44,627 nt of DNA from Acidobacteriota bacterium (GCA_017860135.1 JAFNAG010000002.1:1-44627); one strand, 5' to 3'; numbered from the stretch's first letter, positions 1 to 10,287 are shown. Notes: generated from the sequence alone by a model not told the origin. Made by a program: numbers and translations.

Positions 1-106
1 AACGGCAGTAAGGATTCCGGCGTGACTGCCGCAATATCGCCGGCACTCAGCACCTGATTTGCCGGAGGAAGGCTGGCCGTCGCCTATGTATTATCCGATT
101 CCGTAC
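1..106. other. Left edge downstream of nusA, no assignable gene
   Basis: These bases lie downstream of the minus-strand nusA stop, where infB or a ylxR-like gene is usual. No convincing start codon with a ribosome binding site is seen on the minus strand. Plus-strand frame 1 is open from the window edge to a TGA at 55-57, and one minus-strand frame is open across about 90 bases. Both are too short to choose between, so the region is left unassigned. Confidence 0.5.
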
Positions 107-1618
107 TTATGATCCCTTTTCACCTTCCGACTCGCCGGAGGTGTCTTCCTTCAGTCCAGATTCTTCCGGGATCGCGGGCGAAGGCTCACCCGGTATCCCC
201 TGCGGGGCTCCCTGGTGGCCGGATTCCGATGGCGCCGCGTCGCGAGCTTCTTCCTGCGCCGCCGGTTTGCCGGCATCCGGTTTCTTCGCATCATCCTGCA
301 CCGCCCCTGGAGCCTCGATGGCGGTTGGCAGGTCAATTCCTTCGGGAACTTCGATTTCCACCTCTTCAAACAGATCGCGCGCGGCTTCCATGATCTTCGC
401 CGCCGTTTTCTCGCCGACTCCCGGGATTTCGATCAGTTTTGACTCACCGAGCTCCAGTATCCTCTCGACGTTCTCGATGCCCGCTTCGCGCAGCCGCTCG
501 ACGATGCGCTCGCTGATTCCCTCGAGTTCGCCCAGCGACGTGGACGAGGAGGTGAGTGATTCCATCACGCTGAGGACTTCCTGCTTCTTCTGCTCCTCGC
601 TCTTGACGTCGATTTGCCATCCGATGAGCTTCGACGCGAGGCGCACGTTCTGCCCCTTCTTGCCGATCGCAAGGGACTGCTGCTTCTCCTCGACGATCAC
701 CTCCATGCGCTTCTCGACCCCGTCGATGATAAGAACCTTCGATATCTTGGCAGGATTCAGCGCGTTTGCGGCGAATTGAGCCGAGTCGTCGGACCACTGC
801 ACGATGTCGATCTTTTCGCCGCGCAATTCACGGATGATCGAGTTGATGCGGGATCCCTTCATGCCTACGCAGGCGCCCACCGGGTCGACATCGCGGTCGA
901 GTGACGCGACCGCGATCTTGGCTCTGTCCCCGGGTTCTCGAACCGCGTTCTTGACGACGATGGTGCCGTCGTAGATCTCCGGGATCTCCATTTCGAACAG
1001 CCGTATCAGAAGCTCCGGATCGGTGCGCGACAGGATCACCTGGGGGCCCTTGGCGACCGGCAGAACCTTGACGATCACGGCTCGCACTCTCTCCCCCTGC
1101 TTGTAAGTTTCGGCACGGGACTGTTCGCGCAAGGGCAGCATCGCCTCCGTCTTGCCGATGTCGACGATCATGTCCGGCCCTTCAAAACGCTTGATCACGC
1201 CGTTGACCAGTTCGCCGATTTTTTCGGAATACTCGTTGTAGATGTTCTGCCTCTCGGCTTCGCGCACTTTCTGCAGGATCACCTGTTTCGCGGTTTGCGC
1301 TGCGATCCTCCCCAGCACATCCATGGGCTTGGGCATCTCGACCGTGTCGTCCACCGCCAGGCTTTCGTCAATCTGCTTCGCTTCCTCAAGTGAGATCTCC
1401 AGGCTGGGGTTTTCCACCTGCTCGACGACGCGCTTTACCGCGAAAATTTCGACCATGCCGGTTTCCCGGTCAAACCGCGCGTTGATCTCCTCATTGGTCT
1501 TATAGTATTTCCGGGATGCCGCCACCATGGCATCTTCCAACGCATCGATGATCACCTGCGGATCAATATTCTTTTCCTTGCTTATCTGCTCGATGGTTTG
1601 AGTGATGATGTTGGACAT
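107..1618 (-). CDS. nusA: Transcription termination/antitermination factor NusA
   Basis: NusA binds RNA polymerase and nascent RNA and modulates pausing, intrinsic termination and antitermination. The 503-residue product begins MSNIITQTIEQ and shows the family order: N-terminal polymerase-binding domain (about 1-125), S1 domain (VNGVIKRFEG... near 138), two KH domains (VGMKGSRINSI and IGKKGQNVRLA), then a helix-hairpin-helix segment (IPGVGEKTAAKI). It ends in a Pro/Ala/Glu-rich tail of about 75 residues instead of the two acidic repeats of E. coli NusA. The open frame extends upstream to 1951, but that part overlaps rimP and is not NusA-like, so ATG at 1618 is chosen. It lies 26 nt after rimP behind a G-rich Shine-Dalgarno stretch, so the two are very likely cotranscribed. 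Confidence 0.97.
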   Translation of the reverse strand: MSNIITQTIEQISKEKNIDPQVIIDALEDAMVAASRKYYKTNEEINARFDRETGMVEIFAVKRVVEQVENPSLEISLEEAKQIDESLAVDDTVEMPKPMDVLGRIAAQTAKQVILQKVREAERQNIYNEYSEKIGELVNGVIKRFEGPDMIVDIGKTEAMLPLREQSRAETYKQGERVRAVIVKVLPVAKGPQVILSRTDPELLIRLFEMEIPEIYDGTIVVKNAVREPGDRAKIAVASLDRDVDPVGACVGMKGSRINSIIRELRGEKIDIVQWSDDSAQFAANALNPAKISKVLIIDGVEKRMEVIVEEKQQSLAIGKKGQNVRLASKLIGWQIDVKSEEQKKQEVLSVMESLTSSSTSLGELEGISERIVERLREAGIENVERILELGESKLIEIPGVGEKTAAKIMEAARDLFEEVEIEVPEGIDLPTAIEAPGAVQDDAKKPDAGKPAAQEEARDAAPSESGHQGAPQGIPGEPSPAIPEESGLKEDTSGESEGEKGS

Positions 1619-1644
1619 AATCCGACCCCCCCGGGCAACCCGCC

Positions 1645-2130
1645 CTAAATCTCGATGATGAGATTGGCCCTTTCGATCTCTCCCACTGCGATCTCGACCT
1701 GCCTTCCCGGAGCCACTTCCAGCTCCAGCATGCCCGCGGTTACCCCGAGAATCCGCCCCTTGAAATTCTTCTGCCCCTCGACGGGAATCCGCGACCGGAT
1801 CCGGGCCTTCTTGCCGGCAAAACGCTGGAAATCCTCCGTCTTCACGAGGGGGCGATCCAGGCCCGGCGAGGAGACTTCCAGCGCATAGCTGAACGGGATC
1901 CAGTCTTCCACGTCCAGCACCACCGAGAGCCGCTTGCTCAACCGCTCGCAATCAGCGAGCGTGATGCCGCCCGGTTGATCGATATAGGCCCGCAAGACCG
2001 GACGGCTGCCGGCGCCTTTGATCTCAACCAGAACGACCTCCAGCCCCATGGGAGTCGCAATCCGTTCGACCAGTTCCCGAATCCTGGCTTCCAGATCCTG
2101 CTGTCCTTCCGGCGGCATTCGGTGCGTCAT
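1645..2130 (-). CDS. rimP: Ribosome maturation factor RimP
   Basis: RimP (DUF150/YlxS family) assists 30S subunit assembly in the cytoplasm. The 161-residue product carries the hallmark SSPGLDRPLVK followed by FQRFAGKKARI and a C-terminal Sm-like beta domain (KNFKGRILGV). The open frame reaches 2169, but a start there (GTG) would lie inside the leader hairpin. ATG at 2130 has GGGG eight bases upstream and gives the start MTHRMPPEGQQ; ATG at 2136 is the alternative but sits too close to that ribosome binding site. First gene of the rimP-nusA operon, behind a promoter and a terminator-like hairpin. Confidence 0.95.
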   Translation of the reverse strand: MTHRMPPEGQQDLEARIRELVERIATPMGLEVVLVEIKGAGSRPVLRAYIDQPGGITLADCERLSKRLSVVLDVEDWIPFSYALEVSSPGLDRPLVKTEDFQRFAGKKARIRSRIPVEGQKNFKGRILGVTAGMLELEVAPGRQVEIAVGEIERANLIIEI

Positions 2131-2151
2131 TCTCATGACCCCAAAATAAAA

Positions 2152-2171
2152 AAGTGGGCACAAGCCCACTT
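2152..2171 (-). promoter_or_regulatory. Terminator-like leader hairpin of the rimP-nusA operon
   Basis: Read on the minus strand, an 8-bp perfect stem (AAGTGGGC / GCCCACTT) closes a TTGT loop and runs directly into TTTTATTTT, only about 20 bases before the rimP start. This is the form of an intrinsic terminator placed inside a 5' leader. Similar hairpins occur ahead of rimP in many bacteria. Attenuation responding to NusA level is a natural reading because NusA stimulates hairpin termination, but that is inference. Confidence 0.75.
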
Positions 2172-2194
2172 CTTTTGAAAGCTAGCCACCGAAC

Positions 2195-2223
2195 ATGTTA
2201 TCGGAATATCCCTGAAATATCAA
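2195..2223 (-). promoter_or_regulatory. Sigma-70-like promoter for rimP-nusA
   Basis: On the minus strand TTGATA (2223-2218) and TAACAT (2200-2195) are separated by exactly 17 bases. That gives 5/6 and 4/6 matches to the consensus boxes. The predicted start near 2188 leaves a leader of about 57 nt that contains the hairpin at 2152-2171. Confidence 0.6.
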
Positions 2224-2239
2224 GCGCACAGAGTTTGAA

Positions 2240-2400
2240 GGAGTCAGGAGACAGGAGTCAGCGGAAAAGCATCTGGTCGGTTAATTTGCGGGTTCGGCCC
2301 GGTTGGCCGGCCCAAGAAAGACGCTTAAAAGACAATAAATCTTTGCGCAGTATTCAGGCAGGGCTCGCAGAGTATCAATGTTCTACTGACTCCTGAATCC
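2240..2400. repeat. Intergenic element flanked by inverted GAGTCAG-type repeats
   Basis: Positions 2240-2261 contain GGAGTCAG twice (2240-2247 and 2254-2261) around a short spacer. An inverted copy, CTGACTCCTG at 2386-2395, is the exact reverse complement of 2252-2261. The roughly 125 bases between them hold no convincing gene. The element fills most of the 307-bp gap between rimP and the stop of the DUF4340 gene. Confidence 0.6.
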
Positions 2401-2437
2401 TTGGGAGTTTGCGCGTCGCAGCACAAGCAATCCCCGT

Positions 2438-3877
2438 CTATTTCTTCGGGGTTGCCGGAGTTTCCGGGGGAGCTGGCGGGGGTTCGATATAGTCGGACTC
2501 CGCCCTTGCCAGTTTCGACAGGCTCTCTTTGTCGGCGAGCTTGATATAGGGCTCGCCCTGAACCTGGGCGAATACTCCCTCTTTACCCTCGTTGCCGAAG
2601 ATGCAGTCCACCTTTACCGCCCCCCCCTGCTTGAGGACGGCATGGACGACAGGCTTGTCGAGCCCGTATTTGGAAAGAGCCCCGGGAGCATCCACGAATC
2701 CCTTGACCGGTTTTTCCAGGGCATCGAAGATCTCGTTGACCGCATCCCACTTCGCTTTCGTCTTCGCCTCACCGACGACCCAGTCGGAGCCGCCCTGCTC
2801 CTTGGCCAGGTTCAGGGTGCCCCTGGCATTCGTGATGGTGATCGAATCGATGTCCCAGCGCGTCAGGAAAGCCAGCGTCTTTTCCCGCAGCTCCGACGGA
2901 GGCTTCCGCAGCTTGTCCAGAAAATCTTTGTCCACGTAAAACAGCTCCGGGCGGCTGTCGTCGCGGGCGATATACAGCGTAGATCCTGTCTCTTCCGCCT
3001 TTTTCTCGGCGGGTTTTGGTTTCGGCTGCCCTTTCTTCACCAGACGGGATTGTTCCAATCCGACGGTCAGGTGTTTGATGGCCTTGTCCTTGCCGACAGT
3101 CAGGCGCACGTCCGCCGCCGGCATGTTGAAGCCGAAGTCGGCATAGTCGTCGGGATTCTCCTCGAAGAACTCCTTGATTCGACCGGTGGACAGGTCCCCC
3201 AGGATTGAGCTTACCGCCGAGGAGTCGGCGGCCCATCTTTCCTTCCCGTGGGTCCACCACCGGTCGTTCTCTTTGGCCAGCGCCACGCTGCCCTTTTCAC
3301 TTGCGATGTCCAGGGACTGCACCTCGGACTGCTGGAAGTTGAGGATCGCGTGGTTGCGCAGGTCATCCAGCTTCTTGTTGAAGTTGCCGGCCACGTAACT
3401 GGTGACCAGCAGCACGCGGTTGCTTCCCTTGACAGCAGCGTAGGTGGAGTTTCCCGTGGGATTGTTGGAGCCGAAGCGAATTTCCCTGACCTGGCCGTCC
3501 TTGGTCTTGACCGCGACGGTCGTCTGCGGCGGGTCGAGGCCGAACTGGGCGAGATTGGAGGCGTTCTCGTCGATCACCGACTCACGGCTGATGTCGGACG
3601 CCGACGTGGCCAGCCGGTTCAGCTCGTCCGAGTCCGCCTCCAGGGAGCGGGGCGCGGTGATTTTCCATTGCCCGTCGCCGGAGCGGCTCGCCGTGACGTG
3701 CTGACCGGCCGTGATCAGGTCCAGTTGCTGCACATCTTCGGCGGGCACTTTCCATATTACGTTCTCTTCCTGCTTGGCCTTGGTCCTCTGTTCCCCGCCC
3801 TTGACCTCGTAAAAGTAAAGGAAGGCGCCGAAGCCGGCGCAGACGAGCAGCAGAATGAGAGTGCCTTTGAAGCGCAT
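2438..3877 (-). CDS. DUF4340 domain protein, Gld-type ABC transporter partner
   Basis: The 479-residue product has one N-terminal membrane anchor (about residues 5-22, LILLLVCAGFGAFLYFY) and a large extracytoplasmic part. That part holds repeated beta-rich DUF4340 units, each with a lead such as LAQFGLDPP or LSKYGLDKP. The C-terminus is proline-rich. The molecular role of the family is not established; it is commonly encoded beside GldA/F/G-like ABC transporters, as here. ATG at 3877 has GGAG eight bases upstream and begins one base before the stop of the GldG-like gene, so translation is probably coupled. Last gene of the operon. Confidence 0.85.
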   Translation of the reverse strand: MRFKGTLILLLVCAGFGAFLYFYEVKGGEQRTKAKQEENVIWKVPAEDVQQLDLITAGQHVTASRSGDGQWKITAPRSLEADSDELNRLATSASDISRESVIDENASNLAQFGLDPPQTTVAVKTKDGQVREIRFGSNNPTGNSTYAAVKGSNRVLLVTSYVAGNFNKKLDDLRNHAILNFQQSEVQSLDIASEKGSVALAKENDRWWTHGKERWAADSSAVSSILGDLSTGRIKEFFEENPDDYADFGFNMPAADVRLTVGKDKAIKHLTVGLEQSRLVKKGQPKPKPAEKKAEETGSTLYIARDDSRPELFYVDKDFLDKLRKPPSELREKTLAFLTRWDIDSITITNARGTLNLAKEQGGSDWVVGEAKTKAKWDAVNEIFDALEKPVKGFVDAPGALSKYGLDKPVVHAVLKQGGAVKVDCIFGNEGKEGVFAQVQGEPYIKLADKESLSKLARAESDYIEPPPAPPETPATPKK

Positions 3878-3878
3878 G

Positions 3879-5464
<1,586 letters not shown>

Positions 5465-5465
<1 letters not shown>

Positions 5466-6235
5466 TAGCTTTTCCACCGCCACGATTCAAGCGAACGATA
5501 CGTGAGGAAGAGGCCGACAAACGCGAATGTCAGGTAGAAAATCACATTCGCCGTGTCGATCACCCCTTTGATGAAATCGTCCAGGTGACTGATGACAGAC
5601 AGGTAACTGAGCACGTCCCGCATCACCCCCTGAGCGCTGTTCGCGTAGGAGTCGATCAGCCAGAGCAGCAGGATGACGCCGAAGGTGATCAGGCCCGCGA
5701 CAATCTGATTTTCGGTGATGGTCGATAGAAACAACCCGACAGCGAGGAGAGCCGCTCCATAGAGGAGCAGGCCGAGATAAGCTCCGAGGATGGGCTTCCA
5801 TTCCGGCTGGCCGTACAGGAAGAGGGTGGAGATCGTAAGGCCGCTGGTGGCGAACATGATCGCCAGGAAGGTGAGGGTCGCAAGGTACTTGCCGAGCATG
5901 GCCTGCACGTTTCCGACGGGCGTGGTGAGCAGAAGCTCGATGGTGCCGCGCTTCTTCTCTTCCGCGAACAGCCCCATGGTCAGCATCGGGATCATAAAGA
6001 GGAGCACCACGCTCATCGTCCCGAAGAAGCTGCGCGTCACGATGCCCGGGACATCCACGGGGGGCGACCCCTGGCCGTACGCCGCCTGCATCATGGTGGA
6101 CTGGACGACCGCAGTCAGGATGCTGTAAAAGAAAAACCCGGAAAAGAAAACGAACACGGTGAGCACAACGTAGGCTATGGGGGAGACGAAGTAGCTTTTC
6201 ATCTCGCGCTGCCAGATAGCCAGGATGTTTTGCAT
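5465..6235 (-). CDS. ABC-2 type transporter permease (GldF-like)
   Basis: The 256-residue product is an integral membrane protein with about six hydrophobic segments. It starts MQNILAIWQREMKSYF, the usual N-terminal amphipathic helix of ABC-2 permeases. The segment FAEEKKRGTIELLLTTPV is the conserved cytoplasmic motif of this family (EEKRxGTIE). It would form the membrane channel with the ATPase encoded upstream. ATG at 6235 has GAGG eight bases before it. The 48-nt gap to the ATPase and the one-base overlap with the GldG-like gene indicate one operon. Confidence 0.9.
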
Positions 6236-6283
6236 AACAGGATCCTCAGCCTGAAGCGGGTCCGGCGGAAATCAAGGCGCGGC

Positions 6284-7219
6284 CTACTCCTGGGTTACAA
6301 GGTTAATGAATACGTCCTCAAGGCTCAGCGAGATGCCGCGCAGCTCGAGAAGTTCCCAGCCGCGGGTAACGATTTCCCTGGCCAGTGTGCCGCGAAGTTC
6401 GGTTTGCAGCTTGCATTCCACGGTGTAATTGACCGGACCGCCGTTGGCGGCGTTTTCGGCCTGCACTCCCATCACGCCGCCGATGCTGCGGATGGTTTCG
6501 AGGACCTCGCTCTGCGGGCCGATCACCGAGATCGCGATCTTTTCGGCGCCCTTCATCTGGTTGGTCAGTCCGGCGGGAGTGTCCATGGCCACCACCTTGC
6601 CGTTATTGATGATGACCACCCGGTTGCAGGTCATGCTCACTTCCGGAAGGATGTGGGTCGAAAGGATGACGGTGTGGTTTCCCGCCAGACCCCTGATCAG
6701 GGAGCGGACTTCAAAGATCTGCTTCGGATCCAGCCCGATAGTCGGTTCGTCGAGAATCAGCACTTCTGGATTGTTGAGCAGCGCCTGCGCCAGCCCCACA
6801 CGCTGCTTGTAGCCCTTGGAGAGCTTCCCGATGATCCGGTTGCGGACGTCGCCGATCGCGCACTTCTGCATGGCTTCGTCCACCGTCGCCTTTCGCCGCG
6901 CGGCGGCAGCTCCCTTGATCTTCGCGACGAAATGCAGGTAGGACTCCACGGTCATTTCAGGATAGAGCGGAGGATTTTCGGGCAGATATCCGATCCGTCG
7001 CCTGACCTCGATGCTTTCCTCGAACACGTCGTAACCCGCAACCCGCGCGGTCCCGTCCGTCGCGGGCATGTAGCAGGTCAGAATGCGCATGGTCGTGGTC
7101 TTGCCCGCGCCGTTCGGCCCGAGGAATCCGAGAATTTCCCCCTTCTGAACCGTGAAGGAGATTTGGTCGACCGCCTTGCGGCCGCTGTACACTTTCGACA
7201 GCCGATCCACTTCAATCAC
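6284..7219 (-). CDS. ABC transporter ATP-binding protein (GldA-like)
   Basis: This 311-residue nucleotide-binding subunit has Walker A GPNGAGKTT (residues 34-42), signature LSKGYKQR and Walker B VLILDEP. An H-loop histidine (ILSTHILPE) and a C-terminal accessory domain of about 90 residues follow. It belongs to the CcmA/GldA group that works with ABC-2 permeases. The start is GTG at 7219, preceded by GGGAGGG at a 7-base spacing. It is the first gene of the exporter operon, about 30 nt downstream of a predicted transcription start. Confidence 0.92.
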   Translation of the reverse strand: MIEVDRLSKVYSGRKAVDQISFTVQKGEILGFLGPNGAGKTTTMRILTCYMPATDGTARVAGYDVFEESIEVRRRIGYLPENPPLYPEMTVESYLHFVAKIKGAAAARRKATVDEAMQKCAIGDVRNRIIGKLSKGYKQRVGLAQALLNNPEVLILDEPTIGLDPKQIFEVRSLIRGLAGNHTVILSTHILPEVSMTCNRVVIINNGKVVAMDTPAGLTNQMKGAEKIAISVIGPQSEVLETIRSIGGVMGVQAENAANGGPVNYTVECKLQTELRGTLAREIVTRGWELLELRGISLSLEDVFINLVTQE

Positions 7220-7256
7220 GCGTGATCCCTCCCGATGGTTGGACGCGAAAATCGCA

Positions 7257-7285
7257 ATGTTACTGAATCAAAAGAAATTCGTCAA
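7257..7285 (-). promoter_or_regulatory. Sigma-70-like promoter of the Gld-type ABC operon
   Basis: Minus strand TTGACG (7285-7280), a 17-base spacer and TAACAT (7262-7257). The -10 box is identical to that predicted for rimP-nusA. The predicted start near 7250 gives a leader of about 30 nt that includes the GGGAGGG ribosome binding site. Confidence 0.65.
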
Positions 7286-7600
7286 CTTCCTATGCAAAGA
7301 CAAATCTCACCGCCTGGAGCACGGAGGAAACAGAGAAATGAATGTCCGGGTTCGAGGAAATGTCCACCGGCCGGATGATCGATGCCGAGGTTTTCACTGT
7401 GCTCTCCGCGCTCTGTGGCGGAAAGCGGATTCGGCCCTATTGGAATCCCGCGATTCCGATGCCAAATTTTTTCACTTATATTTCGTTTTTTTGTTGCAAT
7501 AAAGTTTTTTCAGTGTTAAAAGGGGTGGTTTTATCATTACGGCTATATTGTGTGAGGCCGAGAAACACCGGACTGGAGCACAATAGGGCCTGCCTGCGGA
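7286..7600. other. Gene-free stretch upstream of rpoD, AT-rich core
   Basis: This part of the gap between the divergent ABC operon and rpoD has short open frames with no recognisable products and no good ribosome binding sites. The segment around 7465-7550 is much richer in A/T (runs such as TTTCGTTTTTTTG) than the surroundings. No convincing rpoD promoter was found. The same applies to 7696-7967, apart from the ribosome binding site of rpoD. Confidence 0.5.
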
Positions 7601-7695
7601 AGGACGCGAAAAGGGGACATTCCTCTTTTCCAGTTTTTGCACGGATGCTTTTATGCATTGGACTGGAAATGAGGAATGTCCCCTTTTCGCGTCCT
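7601..7695. repeat. Large REP-like inverted repeat (33-nt arms)
   Basis: Arms 7601-7633 and 7663-7695 are reverse complements with a single mismatch in 33 positions and enclose a 29-base loop. The core reads GCGAAAAGGGGACATTCC on one side and GGAATGTCCCCTTTTCGC on the other. Arm length, near-perfect symmetry and position between divergent genes fit a REP/BIME-type element, of the sort mobilised by REP-associated Y1 transposases. No such transposase gene is in this window. Confidence 0.85.
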
Positions 7696-7967
7696 CTCTC
7701 CAGGGGGCCGAAGCGGGAGCTGGAAGCGGGGCAGAATATGGAACTCTTTCCGGGTTCCGCCGTATTAATTTAGAAGCCGGGAGGATCGGGAGGCGCATGT
7801 CAATGAAAAAACAAGGCTTAATCGACAGAAAAAAAACTTCCTGATTCTGAAACTATTTCCTGCCGTCCGATATCTATACATGTGATTGTCTCTCGGGGAA
7901 GTTCGGGGGTGGCCGGCCAGTGGCAGCCGGCATCCCGTGGCAAATCCAGAAGGAAGGGAAAGATACA

Positions 7968-9611
7968 GTGCGTGCAAATTCTGCATCCGGAGCTGTGGTA
8001 TCGATGACAATGGTTGACCTGGAAGAAGAAGAGGTAATGGATGGGGCGGGGTACTACGGTTCCGACGATCCGGAGGACGGGGAGTTGGAAGTCGGCGGGG
8101 AGTTCTCGTCCGTGACCCGCGAAAACTATGTTGATCGCGTGCGGTTCAGCCGCGTGCCGGCGGAAGACCGGCCGGTCGCGAAGGGGGAATCTGCGCCTTC
8201 GACCGACCCCTTGTACATTTACTACCGCAGCATGAGCAAGATCCCTCTTCTCACGCGCGAGGAGGAAGTATATCTGGCAAAGAAGATCGAGGCGGCGAAA
8301 ATCAACACGCTTCGGCTGCTTTCGCTGACTTCGATCTGTTCCGCGAAGCTGATGGAGCTTGGCCCGGAGTTGCAGCCCGCATCCATGAGCCAGGCCGGCG
8401 TGGCGCCTGCCTTGTCGGAGGCCGGGGCGGAGGGGGAGAATGAGATCCCTCTCGAGGAACGCAACCGGCTTCGGGAGCAGGCTGTCCGGCGCATCCTGCG
8501 CCGCCTGGAGCAGTTGGAGCGGCGGTATCGGGAAATGAAGCTCACGATGAAGGGCAAGGGTACCCGGAACAACGCCCGAACCAAGGATCTGGCCAAGATC
8601 AAGCACTGCCGGGATGCCGTGTTCCAGATTATTTCGCGCATCGAGCTGACCGAGAATCAGATCAACCATCTGGTTGGGGGCCTGCAGGATGTGTTGCAGC
8701 AGATGGAGTGGAGCGAAAAGGTCAGCAACATGTCCAAGCGGTCGCCGAAAAATCAGGGCACCGTCCGTGCGGCCAAGACCCGGCGCCGGGCCCTGGAGGC
8801 GGAGTATCTGACGGACGCCGGCGAGCTGCGCCGGATCGTGAACCTGATCCGGGAAAACAAGGCGGAGATGGCGCGTGCCAAGGACGAGTTCGTCCGGGCC
8901 AACCTGAGACTCGTCCTGAGCATTGCCAAGAACTACTCCTATCCCGGGCTGGACTTGCTCGACCTGGTGCAGGAAGGGAACATCGGGCTGATGAAGGCGG
9001 TGGACAAGTTCAATTATCGCCTGGGTCACAAGTTTTCGACCTATGCCACCTGGTGGATCCGCCAGAGCATCACGCGCGCGATCGCCGACCAGGGGAGAAC
9101 GATCCGGATTCCGGTTCACATGGTGGAGGCTATGAACCGGGTGCTGAAAACCTCCAATGAGCTCTCGAAGAGGATGGGAAGGGAGCCCAGCGTTCATGAG
9201 CTGGCGAAGGAGCTGAAGACGCCGGTCGCCAAGGTCACTCAGATTCTGAAGGCGGCTCAGGAACCGATTTCCCTGGAAGCAACGATTTCCGACAACAAGG
9301 ACGCCGTGCTGAACAAGTTCATCGAAGACAAGACGGCGATATCTCCGGACGACGATGTGATGAAGCACAGCCTCCGAGAAGTGACGGACGCGGCTCTCGA
9401 GACGCTTTCCCCGCGAGAGCAGGAAATCGTGCGCATGCGTTACGGGCTGAACGAGACCGGGAAAGAGTACACCTTGCAGGAAGTGGGGGAGATGTTCCAG
9501 GTAACCAGGGAGCGGATCCGCCAGATTGAAGAGAAGGCGCTCCTGAAGCTCCGCAGCCCGTACCGGTCCAGCAAGCTCAGGGAGTTCGCGGATTTCGTCA
9601 GCAAGAACTGA
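7968..9611 (+). CDS. rpoD: Primary RNA polymerase sigma-70 factor (RpoD)
   Basis: The 547-residue product shows region 1.2 ([22 protein letters not shown]), a long non-conserved helical insert, region 2 ([30 protein letters not shown] and the -10 recognition helix [12 protein letters not shown]), region 3, and region 4 with the -35 helix-turn-helix ([14 protein letters not shown]). Region 1.1 is replaced by a short acidic leader. The frame is open from GTG 7920, but GTG at 7968 is chosen because AGGAAGGG lies about 10 bases upstream. ATG at 8006 inside the acidic leader is a less likely alternative. The window's promoters with 17-nt spacers agree with recognition by this factor. Confidence 0.95.
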   Translation: MRANSASGAVVSMTMVDLEEEEVMDGAGYYGSDDPEDGELEVGGEFSSVTRENYVDRVRFSRVPAEDRPVAKGESAPSTDPLYIYYRSMSKIPLLTREEEVYLAKKIEAAKINTLRLLSLTSICSAKLMELGPELQPASMSQAGVAPALSEAGAEGENEIPLEERNRLREQAVRRILRRLEQLERRYREMKLTMKGKGTRNNARTKDLAKIKHCRDAVFQIISRIELTENQINHLVGGLQDVLQQMEWSEKVSNMSKRSPKNQGTVRAAKTRRRALEAEYLTDAGELRRIVNLIRENKAEMARAKDEFVRANLRLVLSIAKNYSYPGLDLLDLVQEGNIGLMKAVDKFNYRLGHKFSTYATWWIRQSITRAIADQGRTIRIPVHMVEAMNRVLKTSNELSKRMGREPSVHELAKELKTPVAKVTQILKAAQEPISLEATISDNKDAVLNKFIEDKTAISPDDDVMKHSLREVTDAALETLSPREQEIVRMRYGLNETGKEYTLQEVGEMFQVTRERIRQIEEKALLKLRSPYRSSKLREFADFVSKN

Positions 9612-9632
9612 GGGAACCGCAGTGATCCCCCC

Positions 9633-9659
9633 AAAGCCCCCCGCGCAACGGGGGGCTTT
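9633..9659. terminator. Stem-loop terminator between convergent rpoD and HU gene
   Basis: A perfect 10-bp stem, AAAGCCCCCC (9633-9642) and GGGGGGCTTT (9650-9659), encloses GCGCAAC. It starts 22 bases after the rpoD stop and ends 22 bases before the HU stop, so it can serve both strands. The T-tract is short, but the very G/C-rich stem is typical of intrinsic terminators. Confidence 0.85.
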
Positions 9660-9681
9660 GCATTTCGGGAAACCCTCGGGA

Positions 9682-9954
9682 CTACTTCAACGCGTCCTTG
9701 AGTTCCTTTCCAGGTGTGAACTTCGGGACTTTGCGCGCCGCGATCTTGATCTCAGCCCCTGTTTGTGGATTGCGCCCTTTGCGCGCTTTTCTCCTTGCGA
9801 CGGAGAATGTGCCGAAGCCGACCATCGTAACTTTCTGGTTCTTCTTCATTGCGCTCTTGACCGCTCCGAAGAAGGAAGCGAACGCCAACTCAGCCTGATG
9901 CTTGGTGATGGCTGCCTCTTTTGCGATCTTGCCTACCAGGTCTGCCTTGTTCAA
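9682..9954 (-). CDS. HU-family DNA-binding protein
   Basis: The 90-residue product is a full-length HU/IHF-fold nucleoid protein. It has the N-terminal dimerising helices (NKADLVGKIAKEA), the GFGTFSV strand and the DNA-binding arm containing RNPQTG followed by KVPKFTPGKELKDAL. It bends and compacts DNA as a dimer. The start codon is TTG at 9954, supported by AGGAGGG seven bases upstream; no in-frame ATG would give a full-length protein. It is monocistronic, with a candidate promoter at 10007-10035 and a shared terminator with rpoD. Confidence 0.96.
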   Translation of the reverse strand: MNKADLVGKIAKEAAITKHQAELAFASFFGAVKSAMKKNQKVTMVGFGTFSVARRKARKGRNPQTGAEIKIAARKVPKFTPGKELKDALK

Positions 9955-10006
9955 GGACTAGCCCTCCTATGCAGCGTGCCATGCCGATGGATCTGTTTGT
10001 GCCGCA

Positions 10007-10035
10007 CTATTAGCATTGCGCAATGTGCCAGTCAA
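10007..10035 (-). promoter_or_regulatory. Candidate promoter of the HU gene
   Basis: Minus strand TTGACT (10035-10030), 17-base spacer, TAATAG (10012-10007), with TGC directly before the -10 box as in extended -10 promoters. The predicted start near 10000 gives a leader of about 45 nt. Confidence 0.5.
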
Positions 10036-10210
10036 GCGAATTCAGGGCGCCGGCGATCCGGCCCGGACTCCGGATTCGGAATCGCCATCGGAATCGCAAT
10101 CGATCCTTGGCCGGATTCCCAGATTCTCTCAACTCGAGGGCGGGGAGCGATTGTGATCCCTGGGCCGGCCTTATCGGTGGGCTCTGCCGTTGCCGCGCAA
10201 GCGAATTCAG
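10033..10210. repeat. Direct repeats and 12-bp tandem units between HU and GH57 genes
   Basis: CAAGCGAATTCAG occurs at 10033-10045 and again at 10198-10210. Between the copies, a 12-bp unit CGGAATCGCCAT (10077-10088) is followed by CGGAATCGCAAT (10089-10100) and a partial third copy. The wider gap 9955-10287 otherwise holds the HU promoter and the start region of the GH57 gene. A weak TTGTAA-N18-TATGGT upstream of the GH57 gene was not strong enough to call. Confidence 0.65.
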
Positions 10211-10287
10211 CTCCTGCGGCGGTTCCGGATCTCCTCTTGTAATCCTGCATCCTGAGTTGCTATGGTAACTCCCGCCAGGGAGGAGGA

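Noticed and set aside
1..106. Start of infB on the minus strand
   Set aside because: Expected from gene order, but no start codon, ribosome binding site or IF2-like residues can be seen in these bases.
7342..7773. Open frame of 143 codons before rpoD on the plus strand
   Set aside because: It runs through the inverted repeat at 7601-7695, has no ribosome binding site or family motif, and a similar frame exists antisense, as expected from the symmetry of the repeat.
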